A stretch of 64,000 bases of DNA from Arion vulgaris (GCA_020796225.1 CM036753.1:7823501-7887500); one strand, 5' to 3'. Counted from the stretch's first letter, positions 54,560 through 64,000 are shown. Notes: generated from the sequence alone by a model not told the origin. Translations and numbers: made by a program.

Positions 54560-55025
54560 GATGTAAAGTTGAACGCTTACAGAATAAGCTTAGACAGTGA
54601 TTGTATTAGAGAGAATACTCACAACAACCTCAATGCAAACAATAACTTGTTGGTAGGAAGAATTCGTTGAAAATTAAAACTAGTTGGAAACAATAAATTT
54701 CTGGTAATAACATCTTCTAACAATTAATCATCATCATAAGGTGCGTATCCATATAGGACGTTGCTCTCTTTGCAGCGCATCTGAAATCTCATGTTTGCAT
54801 CAAGTTCTTGGCAACATACAATCAGTAGTTTGCCATTGATTTCTGATTGGTTCTGGCCACTTAACCATAATAATCTCTGGTGTGCCCTGAGCCCGATACC
54901 AGGCTGTTCCAGCTCCCACCTTCGAAGCTGTTGTTGACATTGTCAATCTGCCGCCTTTTCTGCCGGCAACAACAATTAATAGTTCTTGTAATAACATTTC
55001 ATTTTAAAAAGAACTCATTTAAAAA
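54560..55025. other. Intergenic with partial SINE family 2 body
   Basis: 54822-54865 matches the AGTAGTTTGCCATTG-TTTC body of SINE family 2. The rest is unassigned. Confidence 0.45.
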
Positions 55026-55029
55026 CAAT

Positions 55030-55215
55030 AACTCGTTGAAAATAATAACTCGTTGGAAACAATAACTGGTTGGATCAAGATCAAGAATCCATTGGATCAA
55101 AAACTGGTTTGGTAACATAAGCTGATTGGAAAAGAAATGATTTAAACAAAACTCGCTGGAAAAGATATGGTTGAAGCAAAACTCGCTGGAAAAGATGTGG
55201 TTGAAACAGAACACG
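55030..55215. repeat. Nested minisatellites, about 24-30 bp
   Basis: 55030-55075 holds AATAACTCGTTGGAAAC-like units. 55130-55215 holds three copies of a 30-bp unit containing GCTGGAAAAGATATGGTTGA. Confidence 0.85.
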
Positions 55216-56195
55216 CTGGAAACAAGAACCGACTCTACAATACAAAGATATGTTCAGTTTTGTAGAAAGATAGTACTTCGTCGTATCCAATTTTACAATG
55301 GTGCATAAGGCTGCAATAAGTTACTAAAATGTTTATTGGCATTTTCAATTCTGCGTTCTTCTTCTTCTTCTTCTCGATAACCCTTAGACTGATGTACCAT
55401 ATTTCCCCATAAATCTCATTCATGTGGAAATCTGATTCATGTAGCCTTAGCATGGGTGTGTTTTCATCACATCTTTAGCACTATTTGGAGCTCTGGTGCT
55501 TATCCTTCGGCAATGTGTCCGGTTTCAGCAAACGTTTACTGGGTTTGTTCTCCGTCAGCCTTTGGCTATCCCCAGCCGACCTGCAAGGCAGCAGGTAAAT
55601 TCTGCGTTCTAGATAGAAGGTGTTGAATTTGTTCTAAGTACAATGTCAGTACTTTATTGCAGATTCTGTAAACAAATCATTTGAATAGATCTCTGTTGGC
55701 AGTCTTAATACAACCATAGAACGTACACACGTAGATCTCTGTTGGCAGTCTTAACGCAACCATAGACGTGCACATGTTAAGGTAAGAGAAGTAAGTGCGA
55801 CCCATCTAGAAAATGACTTTTTGATATCACAATTTATGTGGATCTGGTTTTCTCCTTTTCCTCGTGGTAAACTAACAATTAAAATTATTTTTATTTATTT
55901 TGCCCCTCATGGAACAAATTAAGTGGACGCCCATGAATCCAACCTCTGACAATATGCCCGTAATATTATCCAATAGGAACACAGATTTGTAAATGTGAGT
56001 TACCTATACTGTTTTGCGAACATAAAGTTCAATGTTAAAGTAGCATAAATGTATTGAGTTCTACTATCGGTTAGTGTTAAGTTTGATTGTTTCATATGCG
56101 ATGCAAAACTAACACATACCCAGACAAATAATACAGTTTATGCAAAATGATTTACTAAATAGTAAATCTGATTGTAAAAATAATTTTCGTAACTA
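55216..56195. other. Intergenic, with a 55-bp duplication
   Basis: 55687-55770 carries two copies of a unit containing AGATCTCTGTTGGCAGTCTT. 55440-55600 is GC-richer and unassigned. Confidence 0.5.
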
Positions 56196-56199
56196 ACAT

Positions 56200-56540
56200 C
56201 ATTTTTTTCGAGAAAGATCGAGTTTTATAGGGATGTGTAAATTGTGGACTAACAAGATTGAGTTTTGTAGGGATGTGTAAATTGGGGCTTAGTATGATTG
56301 TGTTTCGAAGGCTGTGTAAATTAGGGCTTAGCAAAACTGAGTTTTGTACTGAGTGTAAATTATGGCTTAGCACATTTGTTTTTTGTAGACTGTATATTAG
56401 GACTTAGCAAGATTGAGTTTTGTAGGTTGTATAAACTGTGCCTTGGCATAATTGAGTACTGTAGTCTGTGTAAATTGTGGCCTAGAATGATTGAGTTTTG
56501 TATGTTGTGTAAATTGTGGCTTAGAGAGTGCTTGGCATTC
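56200..56540. repeat. About 42-bp minisatellite, 8 degenerate copies
   Basis: The unit contains GATTGAGTTTTGTAGGGATG and TGTAAATTGTGGCTTAG. It lies 45 bp past the stop codon of the Ig-domain gene, so it may form part of that gene's 3' UTR (transcribed from the minus strand). Confidence 0.85.
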
Positions 56541-56584
56541 ACAAACATTCAGGGTAGGAACGAGTACTTGAATCCACAAGACGT

Positions 56585-56676
56585 TTAGTAGATAATAGCT
56601 ACAACTACTGTAACAGCTACAACAATACACGATGAAAGCGTAGAAACACCACTGTTGGACTCTGATGCTGCTGCAA
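56585..56676 (-). CDS. IgLON-like last exon: GPI-anchor signal and stop
   Basis: The minus-strand acceptor AAATTTCTTTCAG ends at 56677. Two bases complete a codon, then 29 codons read AAASESNSGVSTLSS and CIVVAVTVVVAIIY before TAA (56587-56585). A small-residue region (S-N-S-G) followed by a spacer and a hydrophobic C-terminus is the classic GPI-attachment signal used by IgLON and lachesin proteins. Attachment near the Ser/Asn/Gly cluster is inference. The start phase fits the previous exon (G + TT gives Val). Confidence 0.82.
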
Positions 56677-56939
56677 CTGAAAGAAATTTAAAATAGACAC
56701 AGCAGTCAACAAGTGTTCAAAATAGAGGAAACAACAAAGATATAAAAATTGATTTTAGATATAATTGAGTTAAAGTCACGAAAAATAAACTTGAATCAAC
56801 TAGTACTGTGTTGAACATCTGAGAACATTCCTAACATTAGATGAAAGATGTAAAACATAGATTAGCTGTAGAATAGCTCAAGCGACAATGTCAGTACAGA
56901 AACGAGTATATCTTCTTCTTCTTCTTTTTCTCGAATCCT

Positions 56940-57775
56940 GTTTGCCTCACAGCGTCAGGTCAAGAAGAGATTTCTAAAATGGGCCCTTGTATGCACTTCG
57001 TAGGTAGTCTCTTTCGTCGCCTCTGTTATCTGTGAGGTCCATCTTTTGCGTGGCCGGCTTTTTGCTTTGTACCCATTGTATCGGATCAACATTGCTCTTT
57101 GATGTGCACTGTCTGTTGGTAATCTCCTTATGTAGCTTAACCATTTAATTTGTTGTTTTTTGATGAAGTTGAATACTGATTTTGTACCCACTTTTTCCTG
57201 ATGTCTTCATTTCTCAACCGGTCTCTTCTTGTTACTCCCAGCATTCTGCGTAGACACTTCTTCTCTGTCATGGCTAGTTTTCTTCTATCATTTGTTGTCA
57301 ATGTCCAGGTTTGGCATTGGTAACATAATGTTGGGAGAAAGATTGTGTTGAACATTGTTCTTTTTGTGTTCATGGTGACGTGTTTGCATCTTAAAATTGC
57401 GCCATTTGCCCTATCATTTAAGTTGCTTTGTTGCATCTGTGTTGAATTTCATTAGTTATTCTTCCGTTTGCTGAAAAAATGCTCCCCAAGATATGTGAAA
57501 TCTTTTGCTTGATTTAGTGGGCGATTGTCGATGCAGATGTTGGTAGTGCTTTCCTCTCTGGCGAATGCTATTACTTCTGTTATGTCAATGTTTATTCTCA
57601 TGTTGTATTCGTTACATGCTAACTGGAGTCTGTTAATGTGTTGTTGTAGCTGTTCTTCTGTTGTTGATATGATTGCCTGATCATCTGCAAAAAGAAATTC
57701 GTTTAAGAGTTCTCCGAGGTTGTTTCCTTCGCTTGTGTTAGATATTTTACAGATGTGGTCAAATCGTCACTTCAT
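56940..57775 (-). pseudogene. LINE RT fragment with catalytic FADD motif (minus)
   Basis: The minus strand reads NEFLFADDQAIIS (RT active-site box, about 57662-57735), NEYNMRINIDITEVIAFARE, RPLNQAKDFTYLG, then in another frame QQSNLNDRANGAILRCKHV, TMFNTIFLPTLCYQCQTWTL, KKCLRRMLGVTRRDRLRNED and IRKKWVQNQYSTSSK. This is the longest RT remnant in the window and the only one that retains the Asp-Asp motif. A frameshift lies near 57440. It sits in the last intron of the Ig gene, in the same orientation. Confidence 0.88.
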
Positions 57776-57789
57776 TTTATCTAAATGTA

Positions 57790-57862
57790 ATAGTCGAATC
57801 TAAACATCCCTGCGTCGACCTGAAAAATGAATCTAAACATCCCTGCGTCGACCTGAAAAACA
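57790..57862. repeat. 37-bp tandem duplication
   Basis: Two copies of a unit containing GAATCTAAACATCCCTGCGT. Confidence 0.9.
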
Positions 57863-58300
57863 GCATCTCAGAAACAGCTAGAACTTACCAACCTAAAGAG
57901 AATAAAAATAGAACAGTCATTTACAGACATCAACAACTAAAGAACAATTTCCCTTCCCCCTCTCTCTCTCTGTTTCTGTTTCTCTCTCTCTCCTTAGATG
58001 GTCACAGTGTGGAATCAGATCTGCTAACCTTAGGTAAAAAAAGGAAATCTATAAAACTACTGCATTTAGAAAAGAAAAGAAATACATAAAATGAATTGAT
58101 AGTAGGCCTTCTTTTTTATTTATTATCTGCCAAAATGATATTTGAATTATTATTTGTTCCAGAGATTGTTCTCTCAATGGGATCTGGTCTTTCTTCCACA
58201 CTGTTCATATCATTGCCTTTTTTTGTTTTTAAAGTATTGTTGATTACCCCTCTGTCTTTTCAAGAGATTTTTTTTCCCTCTATCCAGAAGCACTTGAGCT
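57863..58300. other. Intron sequence, no gene seen
   Basis: Contains a CT-rich run at 57957-57992. A + frame of 77 codons at 58096 is hydrophobic and unrecognised. Confidence 0.4.
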
Positions 58301-58309
58301 TTCAGCTCT

Positions 58310-58380
58310 TCGTGCCATGGACATCGTAACCCTTCGGCTCGGTGCCATGGACATCGTAACCCTTCGGTTCGGTGCCACGA
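58310..58380. repeat. 30-bp tandem repeat, 2.3 copies
   Basis: The unit contains GTGCCATGGACATCGTAACC. Confidence 0.9.
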
Positions 58381-58489
58381 ACACTATAAATCTGGGGAAC
58401 CTGTGGCTTTTCTGCCAGTCCGCGGAATTGCACTCACACTCACAGAGGGCTAGTCACCGTAGTCTAACGCGCTACGAACACGCTGGGCA

Positions 58490-58815
58490 GGCGGGATTTC
58501 AAGAGGATACAGAGAAAATATGCAGTAGACTGGAAGACAAACATCGGATATGATTATGGACAAGACTTCCTTAAAGACCTAAGCAGAACAGACCAGGTCA
58601 TTGTATTTCGCCTACGTACCGGACACTGCAGATTTAACAGACACTTACGTAAACTAGAAATAAGTGGAACAGTTCTCTGCCAGTGTCAGGAGGTGGAACA
58701 GATACCAGAGCAGGTCCTGTAAGTATGTCTTCTCCTGTGTGAGCTGAGAAGCAGCATGTGGCCACACCGTAAAAACTAAGCTTTGGGAAAACCTGACAGA
58801 CATGAAGGAAGCTGA
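58490..58815 (+). pseudogene. LINE C-terminal region (LSRTDQVIVFRLRTGH family)
   Basis: Reads DLSRTDQVIVFRLRTGHCRF, NRHLRKLEISGTVLCQCQEV, a stop at about 58718, then KTKLWENLTDMKEADY. This is the C-terminal segment of I/Jockey-type LINEs: L-x-R-x-x-Q-x-x-x-x-R-L-R-T-G-H, then a Cys cluster. The frame runs straight into the 25-bp satellite, whose unit begins inside these last codons. The end of the same element resumes at 60395. Confidence 0.8.
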
Positions 58816-60394
58816 CTATGACAGACATGAAGGAAGCTGACTATGACAGACATGAAGGAAGCTGACTATGACAGACATGAAGGAAGCTGACTATGACAGA
58901 CATGAAGGAAGCTGACTATGACAGACATGAAGGAAGCTGACTATGACAGACATGAAGGAAGCTGACTATGACAGACATGAAGGAAGCTGACTATGACAGA
59001 CATGAAGGAAGCTGACTATGACAGACATGAAGGAAGCTGACTATGACAGACATGAAGGAAGCTGACTATGACAGACATGAAGGAAGCTGACTATGACAGA
59101 CATGAAGGAAGCTGACTATGACAGACATGAAGGAAGCTGACTATGACAGACATGAAGGAAGCTGACTATGACAGACATGAAGGAAGCTGACTATGACAGA
59201 CATGAAGGAAGCTGACTATGACAGACATGAAGGAAGCTGACTATGACAGACATGAAGGAAGCTGACTATGACAGACATGAAGGAAGCTGACTATGACAGA
59301 CATGAAGGAAGCTGACTATGACAGACATGAAGGAAGCTGACTATGACAGACATGAAGGAAGCTGACTATGACAGACATGAAGGGAAACTGACTATGACAG
59401 ACATGAAGGAAGCTGACTATGACAGACATGAAGGAAGCTGACTATGACAGACATGAAGGAAGCTGACTATGACAGACATGAAGGAAGCTGACTATGACAG
59501 ACATGAAGGAAGCTGACTATGACAGACATGAAGGAAGCTGACTATGACAGACATGAAGGAAGCTGACTATGACAGACATGAAGGAAGCTGACTATGACAG
59601 ACATGAAGGAAGCTGACTATGACAGACATGAAGGAAGCTGACTATGACAGACATGAAGGAAGCTGACTATGACAGACATGAAGGAAGCTGACTATGACAG
59701 ACATGAAGGAAGCTGACTATGACAGACATGAAGGAAGCTGACTATGACAGACATGAAGGAAGCTGACTATGACAGACATGAAGGAAGCTGACTATGACAG
59801 ACATGAAGGAAGCTGACTATGACAGACATGAAGGAAGCTGACTATGACAGACATGAAGGAAGCTGACTATGACAGACATGAAGGAAGCTGACTATGACAG
59901 ACATGAAGGAAGCTGACTATGACAGACATGAAGGAAGCTGACTATGACAGACATGAAGGAAGCTGACTATGACAGACATGAAGGAAGCTGACTATGACAG
60001 ACATGAAGGAAGCTGACTATGACAGACATGAAGGAAGCTGACTATGACAGACATGAAGGAAGCTGACTATGACAGACATGAAGGAAGCTGACTATGACAG
60101 ACATGAAGGAAGCTGACTATGACGACATGAAGAGCTGACTATGACAGACATGAAGGAAGCTGACTATGACAGACATGAAGGAAGCTGACTATGACAACAT
60201 GAAGGAAACTGACTATGACAGACATGAAGGAAGCTGACTATGACAGACATGAAGGAAGCTGACTATGACAGACATGAAGGAAGCTGACTATGACAGACAT
60301 GAAGGAAGCTGACTATGACAGACATGAAGGAAGCTGACTATGACAGACATGAAGGAAGCTGACTATGACAGACATGAAGGAAGCTGACTATCCA
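58795..60394. repeat. 25-bp satellite, about 64 copies, very uniform
   Basis: The unit contains GACAGACATGAAGGAAGCTG and ends ACTAT. Most copies are identical; variants cluster near 59382 and 60120-60210 and at the right end. The first unit is in frame with, and continuous with, the LINE sequence at 58780-58815 (L-T-D-M-K-E-A-D-Y). It lies in the last intron of the Ig gene. Confidence 0.97.
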
Positions 60395-60560
60395 TTTTGC
60401 AGACATGAAGGAAGCTGACTATCCATTTGCAGACATAGAAGCTGATATCCTGCAGACATGAACTGACTTCATTTGCAGACATGCAACAGACATGGGAAAC
60501 TGACTATCCATTTTGTGGTCCACAGTAAACTAATCTAATGACCAGAGATCGTTGAAGAAA
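60395..60560 (+). pseudogene. Terminal end of the satellite-bearing LINE
   Basis: After decayed units the sequence reads PFCGPQ and a stop (TCCATTTTGTGGTCCACAGT, about 60507-60530), followed by CCAGAGATCGTTGAAGAAAA and a GAAGAAGAAG tail. This looks like the last codons and tail of the LINE that begins at 58490. Confidence 0.55.
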
Positions 60561-60649
60561 AAGCAGAAGAAGAAGAAGATTACCACATTTACTTTCAGCT
60601 GCTGAAAATGAATCCAAATAGAAGTCATCATTGAATGTCTGATTCTTAC

Positions 60650-60874
60650 CTCTGGGATTCACCTGATCGTTAACGATTGGCATGTCATCTGGTCGTCTAG
60701 CATCATACCTCAGATGCTCATCCTTAGCAAAACTAGGACCCGGGGTATGGTAATGGATTTGATGAAAGCTGTGATGAGGTGAAGGAAATGGAAGAGATAT
60801 TGAAGTGCTTCTTGTGGTAGTGCTTGTGGTTGTTGATGTAGTTTCGTGTATAAGATGACGATAAACGGAATACT
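60650..60874 (-). CDS. IgLON-like exon: Ser/Thr-rich linker
   Basis: The minus-strand acceptor TACTTTCTTTCTAG ends at 60875 and the donor AGAG|GTAAGA follows 60650. It is 225 bp, phase 1 to phase 1. With the G left by the previous exon it reads EYSVYRHLIHETTSTTTSTT, then TRSTSISLPFPSPHHSFHQI, and ends DDMPIVNDQVNPR. A Thr/Ser-rich stalk after the last Ig domain, before the GPI signal, is usual in lachesin-like proteins and is likely to carry O-glycans (inference). There are no stops or frameshifts. Confidence 0.85.
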
Positions 60875-61032
60875 CTAGAAAGAAAGTAGATACCACATTT
60901 TATACTTACAACATAACAAGAATTTCAACAAATTTATTGTATCTCAATTGTTGTGAGAATTAAAAGATAAACACAAATGGATTAAGTAGGCTAATTCAAG
61001 TTAATTTTCATCAATTTAAGATATTTATTTAG

Positions 61033-61240
61033 AAGCGCCTGACCAAATGGATTAGAGCACGGACTTCCATTCTGGAACCATTATTGTTTTCTGTCGGAGG
61101 CATAAAGAAAAATCCAAATCAGAACAGATTCGCGGCGACCGCACTAGCCATGAGACCATTATATTTCTTAGGCCTAAGAACACTCCCATCTCTCTCCCTG
61201 CCCTACAACGTCCTGAAAACGATAGCACCAACATTAAATA
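61033..61240 (+). mobile_element. tRNA-derived SINE family 1, copy 3
   Basis: Reads TGACCAAATGGATTAGAGCA at the A box. The B box region is damaged (deletion after TTCTGGAACC), and the body has GCATAAAGAAAA, GCGACCGCACTAGCCATGAG and CTCCCTGCCCTACA. Confidence 0.75.
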
Positions 61241-61454
61241 CAACGTAGTTTGTTTTGTTCAATACATTTTAAAAACTATTTTTAAACTATTTTTTGTTTC
61301 GTTAAGCAAAATACAACATGTTCATAATATTGTTATAATTCCATTCGTTGGATGTATGTAATTTATGTTGTTGTAAGGCTTGGAAGAGTTGCTAACACAA
61401 ACCTGGGGGTAACAACAAATAAATAACACATGTTGACCAAGGTTGAGAGAAGAA

Positions 61455-61712
61455 AATGACGATGGACCAGACATACCTTGTGAAAGATAGAGTCGATTGT
61501 CACTGGAGAAGTACTTGAGTGGAGCCCGCAAGGAAAACAGAAAATGAGACCCCCTAAACAGTCTTGTAGGTGAAGTCTTCTTGAGGAACTGAGAAATGCT
61601 GGACTATCATAGGAAGCCATAAAGAAAATAACTAGAGATCGGGAAAAATGTAGAACAACTGTTGAGGCCATATGCTCCACGAGGAGAATAGAGGAGTAAA
61701 AATGTACTATAT
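61455..61712 (+). pseudogene. RTE-like LINE C-terminal end
   Basis: Reads LEWSPQGKQKMRPPKQSCR, SLLEELRNAGLS, KKITRDREKCRTTVEAICST. This matches the W-x-P-Q-G-K-R-x-x-G-R-P-K ... D-R-x-x-W-x-x-x-V-x-x-L-C pattern. Some stops. The minus frame of 143 codons over this region is a shadow. Confidence 0.8.
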
Positions 61713-61794
61713 ATTCTTTCATCATATGTTCTATATCAGGATTTATATTGCCCACTACATTGTTAGTAATATTCAACCAGTACAATTGTACCAT

Positions 61795-62195
61795 GTCTTC
61801 CAGCCTAGGAGAACATGTCTTCCAGCCTAGGAGATCATGTCTTCCAGCCTAGGAGATCATGTCTTCCAGCCTAGGAGATTATGTCTTCCAGCCTAGGAGA
61901 TCATGTCTTCCAGCCTAGGAGATCATGTCTTCCAGCCTAGGAGATCATGTCTTCCAGCCTAGGAGATCATGTCTTCCAGCCTAGGAGATCATGTTTTCCA
62001 GCCTAGGAGATTATGTCTTCCAGCCTAGGAGATCATGTCTTCCAACCTAGGAGATCATGTCTTCCAGCCTAGGAGATCATGTCTTCCAGCCTAGGAGATC
62101 ATGTCTTCCAGCCTAGGAGACCATGTCTTCCAGCCTAGGAGATCATGTCTTCCAGCGTAGGAGATCATGTCTTCCAGCCTAGGAGATCATGTCTC
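61795..62195. repeat. 22-bp satellite, about 18 copies
   Basis: The unit is CATGTCTTCCAGCCTAGGAG plus AT. Very uniform; it lies in an intron of the Ig gene. Confidence 0.97.
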
Positions 62196-62450
62196 TCTTC
62201 AACTCTCTCTCTGGTGTCATTTATTACTTCTAATGTATATGTCTTGCTGAACCACGATGTCAGAACTTCAACTACATCTCCTTCTGCTTATCACGATCTC
62301 TACTTCCCTGTATTTTACCTGTTGTCACCGAATGTTCTAAACTTCTTGTTCGCATTATCCGTCTAATGACTTTATTCTTTAGAAGAAAATATATAATTCT
62401 GTCAAAGACACTGACATCAAACGATAGAAAAAACACAGTCTCGACATAGA
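62196..62450. other. Intron sequence, no gene seen
   Basis: Nothing recognised. Confidence 0.4.
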
Positions 62451-62454
62451 TCTG

Positions 62455-62645
62455 CGCAATGTCTATGCAGAATGCTGAGAGTATCAAGAAGATACCTGTT
62501 TATAAATGAAGATATCAGGAAAAAGTGGGTACAACATCAGTACTGAACTTCATCAAGAAACAACAAATTACCAACAGACAATGTGCCTAAAAGTGCAACG
62601 TTACACCGATACAATGGATACAAAGCAAAAGGCTGTCCACGCTAA
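62455..62645 (+). pseudogene. LINE remnant (NEDIRKKW family)
   Basis: Reads CRMLRVSRRYLFINEDIRKK, WVQHQY, TSSRNNKLPTDNV and RYNGYKAKGCPR. Close to the minus copy at 56940-57775. Interrupted by stops. Confidence 0.8.
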
Positions 62646-62820
62646 ACGTGGACATCATAGATAACAGAGTCGATAATAGATAAAATGTTTATTAAGTCCA
62701 CTTTGAAAACACCCAAAAGTCCCTTCTCGAAAAGTCTACTTATCATGACGTTGCGAAATAAAATAGGATTTGAGAAAAGAAGAAGAACAGAAGGTTTATC
62801 TTTGTTTATTCTTAACTTAC

Positions 62821-62974
62821 CAAATAAAGACATCTTATCACTTTCCTTGCCAAGCTTGTTAGATGCTTCACATGTGTAATCTCCATAATCGTCCTTGTCT
62901 ATCATTATAATTCTCATACAGAGCACGATAGAATGATCTTCCTCTGGGTAAGGTTCTATACGATACTTTCCGCT
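62821..62974 (-). CDS. IgLON-like exon: second half of an Ig domain
   Basis: The minus-strand acceptor TGTCTTTATCATCTCTAG ends at 62975 and the donor TTTG|GTAAGT follows 62821. It is 154 bp, starting in phase 0 and ending in phase 1. It reads SGKYRIEPYPEEDHSIVL, CMRIIMIDKDDYG, DYTCEASNKLGKES and DKMSLF. D-x-x-D-Y-G-x-Y-x-C-x-A-S-N-x-L-G is the F-strand/G-strand signature of I-set Ig domains, with the Cys that bonds to the B-strand Cys. The following L-F-E is the usual end of the last Ig domain in IgLON and lachesin. The exon looks intact. Confidence 0.9.
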
Positions 62975-63049
62975 CTAGAGATGATAAAGACAGAAGAGGG
63001 TCAGTTGACAAAACATCTCAGAACACTAATTATTTTTGTCGAACTCTAC

Positions 63050-63175
63050 ATATCAAGTACGTGTTAAGCTACTCTGTGATTTGTGTGTGATCTGAGACTA
63101 AGAGCGAGTGTACGTTGTATCAGTTATGAGCCTACAAGTAGGACAGAACATACGATTTCTGTGACGCTTTTTATT
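63050..63175 (+). repeat. Dispersed repeat A, copy 7 (partial)
   Basis: Runs from the GTTAAGCTACTCTGTGATTT block to CTTTTTATTTACTTC, then breaks into copy 8, which starts with its own TTCTTG end. Confidence 0.75.
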
Positions 63176-63177
63176 TA

Positions 63178-63432
63178 CTTCTTGTTGAAGCGCACCATAT
63201 CGACCACTTGTTAAATCACTCTGTGTGATCTGTATGTGATCTGAGCCTAAGAGCGATTGTACGTGGTGCTGGTTCTGCGTCTACAAGTAGGCCAGTACAT
63301 TCGAATTCTGCGACGCTTTTTATTTACTAGAGTAGCTTCCTATGCCCCTACTTCATCGCCTCTTACGTAATGTCTTGTAGGTCGTAGTGTTATTCTTTGC
63401 TCTTGAGGACTCCGACACCACACGGTTGTCTG
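63178..63432 (+). repeat. Dispersed repeat A, copy 8
   Basis: Near full-length; tandem with copy 7. It ends GACTCCGACACCACACGGTT. Confidence 0.8.
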
Positions 63433-63461
63433 TCCATGATATAGGGAGGAGTCTTTCATTA

Positions 63462-64000
63462 TATTTATTGTATTATAGATGGTATATTTATTGTATTATA
63501 GATGGTATATTTATTGTATTATAGATGGTATATTTATTGAATTATAGATGGTATATTTATTGAATTATAGATGGTATACTTATTGAATTATAGATGGTAT
63601 ATTTATTGAATTATAGATGGTATATTTATTGTATTATAGATGGTATATTTATTGAATTATAGATGGTATATTTATTGAATTATAGATGGTATATTTATTG
63701 AATTATAGATGGTATATTTATTGAATTATAGATGGTATACTTATTGAATTATAGATGGTATATTTATTGAATTATAGATGGTATATTTATTGTATTATAG
63801 ATGGTATATTTATTGAATTATAGATGGTATATTTATTGTATTATAGATGGTATATTTATTGAATTATAGATGGTATATTTATTGAATTATAGATGGTATA
63901 TTTATTGAATTATAGATGGTATATTTATTGTGTTATAGATGGTATATTTATTGAATTATAGATGGTATATTTATTGTATTATAGATGGTATATTTATTGA
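63462..64000. repeat. 23-bp satellite, about 23 copies, continues past the window
   Basis: The unit is GGTATATTTATTGAATTATA plus GAT, with A/T alternation at one site. Confidence 0.97.

Larger units (their letters stand above)
56585..62974 (-). other. IgLON/lachesin-like GPI-anchored Ig-domain gene, 3' part
   Basis: Gene-level entry. Three exons on the minus strand (62974-62821, 60874-60650, 56676-56585) encode the end of an Ig domain, a linker and a GPI-attachment signal with stop. Both introns are phase 1, with consensus donors and acceptors. The product would be a cell-surface adhesion protein of the IgLON/lachesin/neurotrimin type. Earlier Ig domains and the signal peptide must lie beyond 64000. 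The introns are about 1.9 and 4.0 kb, filled by LINE pieces, a SINE and two satellites. No defects were found in the three exons. Confidence 0.85.

Noticed and set aside
58795..60394. CRISPR-like regular repeats
   Set aside because: Direct tandem repeats with no spacers, in eukaryotic DNA; the same holds for every other array here.
61363..61794. A 143-codon minus frame
   Set aside because: It is the antisense of a LINE C-terminus on the plus strand (WSPQGKQK...) and has no recognised domain.

Overview
This is a window of animal nuclear DNA. It is AT-rich, its genes are split by introns, and it is crowded with short tandem arrays, truncated non-LTR retrotransposons, tRNA-derived SINEs, MITEs, a Helitron and IS630/Tc1/mariner-type transposons. 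Nothing looks bacterial or viral: there are no operons, rRNA genes or true CRISPR arrays. The repeat mix, an IgLON/lachesin-type gene and a family B GPCR are consistent with a lophotrochozoan such as a mollusc, but that is inference.

Almost all long open frames are transposon relics or accidents of tandem arrays whose unit is a multiple of 3. The host genes are made of short exons, found here by motif, splice sites and codon phase.

(1) A secretin-family (class B) GPCR lies on the + strand from about 3.7 to 34.5 kb. Exons for TM1 (3722-3827), TM2 (12471-12639), TM3 (16711-17160, tandemly amplified and decayed), TM5 (23155-23221), ICL3 (25422-25507), TM6 (28816-28954), TM7 (31595-31636) and the cytoplasmic tail (33848-34507) appear in the right order. 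Every junction between adjacent identified exons is phase-compatible. The TM4 exon and the extracellular domain were not found. The TM1 exon has a frame break and no GT donor, and the TM3 exon is a 71-bp tandem array, so this copy may be a pseudogene, or the assembly may be faulty there.

(2) The 3' end of an IgLON/lachesin-like GPI-anchored Ig-domain gene lies on the - strand from about 63.0 to 56.6 kb. Three exons (Ig domain, Ser/Thr-rich linker, GPI signal plus stop) join in phase. The two genes are convergent.

Mobile DNA, region by region: 0-3.6 kb, dispersed repeats and a 51-bp satellite; 3.8-6.0 kb, a Sailor-like (DD82E-type) transposon; 6.3-11.0 kb, a decayed Helitron; 11.4-31 kb, GPCR introns holding an hAT MITE, SINEs, LINE 3' ends and about ten minisatellites; 34.5-56 kb, intergenic LINE/SINE debris, a second Sailor copy (43.4-45.6 kb), a third divergent Sailor inside a GTTA array (48.1-49.5 kb) and MITEs; 56.6-63 kb, introns of the Ig gene, including a 1.6-kb 25-bp satellite that appears to have grown from the last codons of a LINE; 63.4-64 kb, a 23-bp satellite running off the window.
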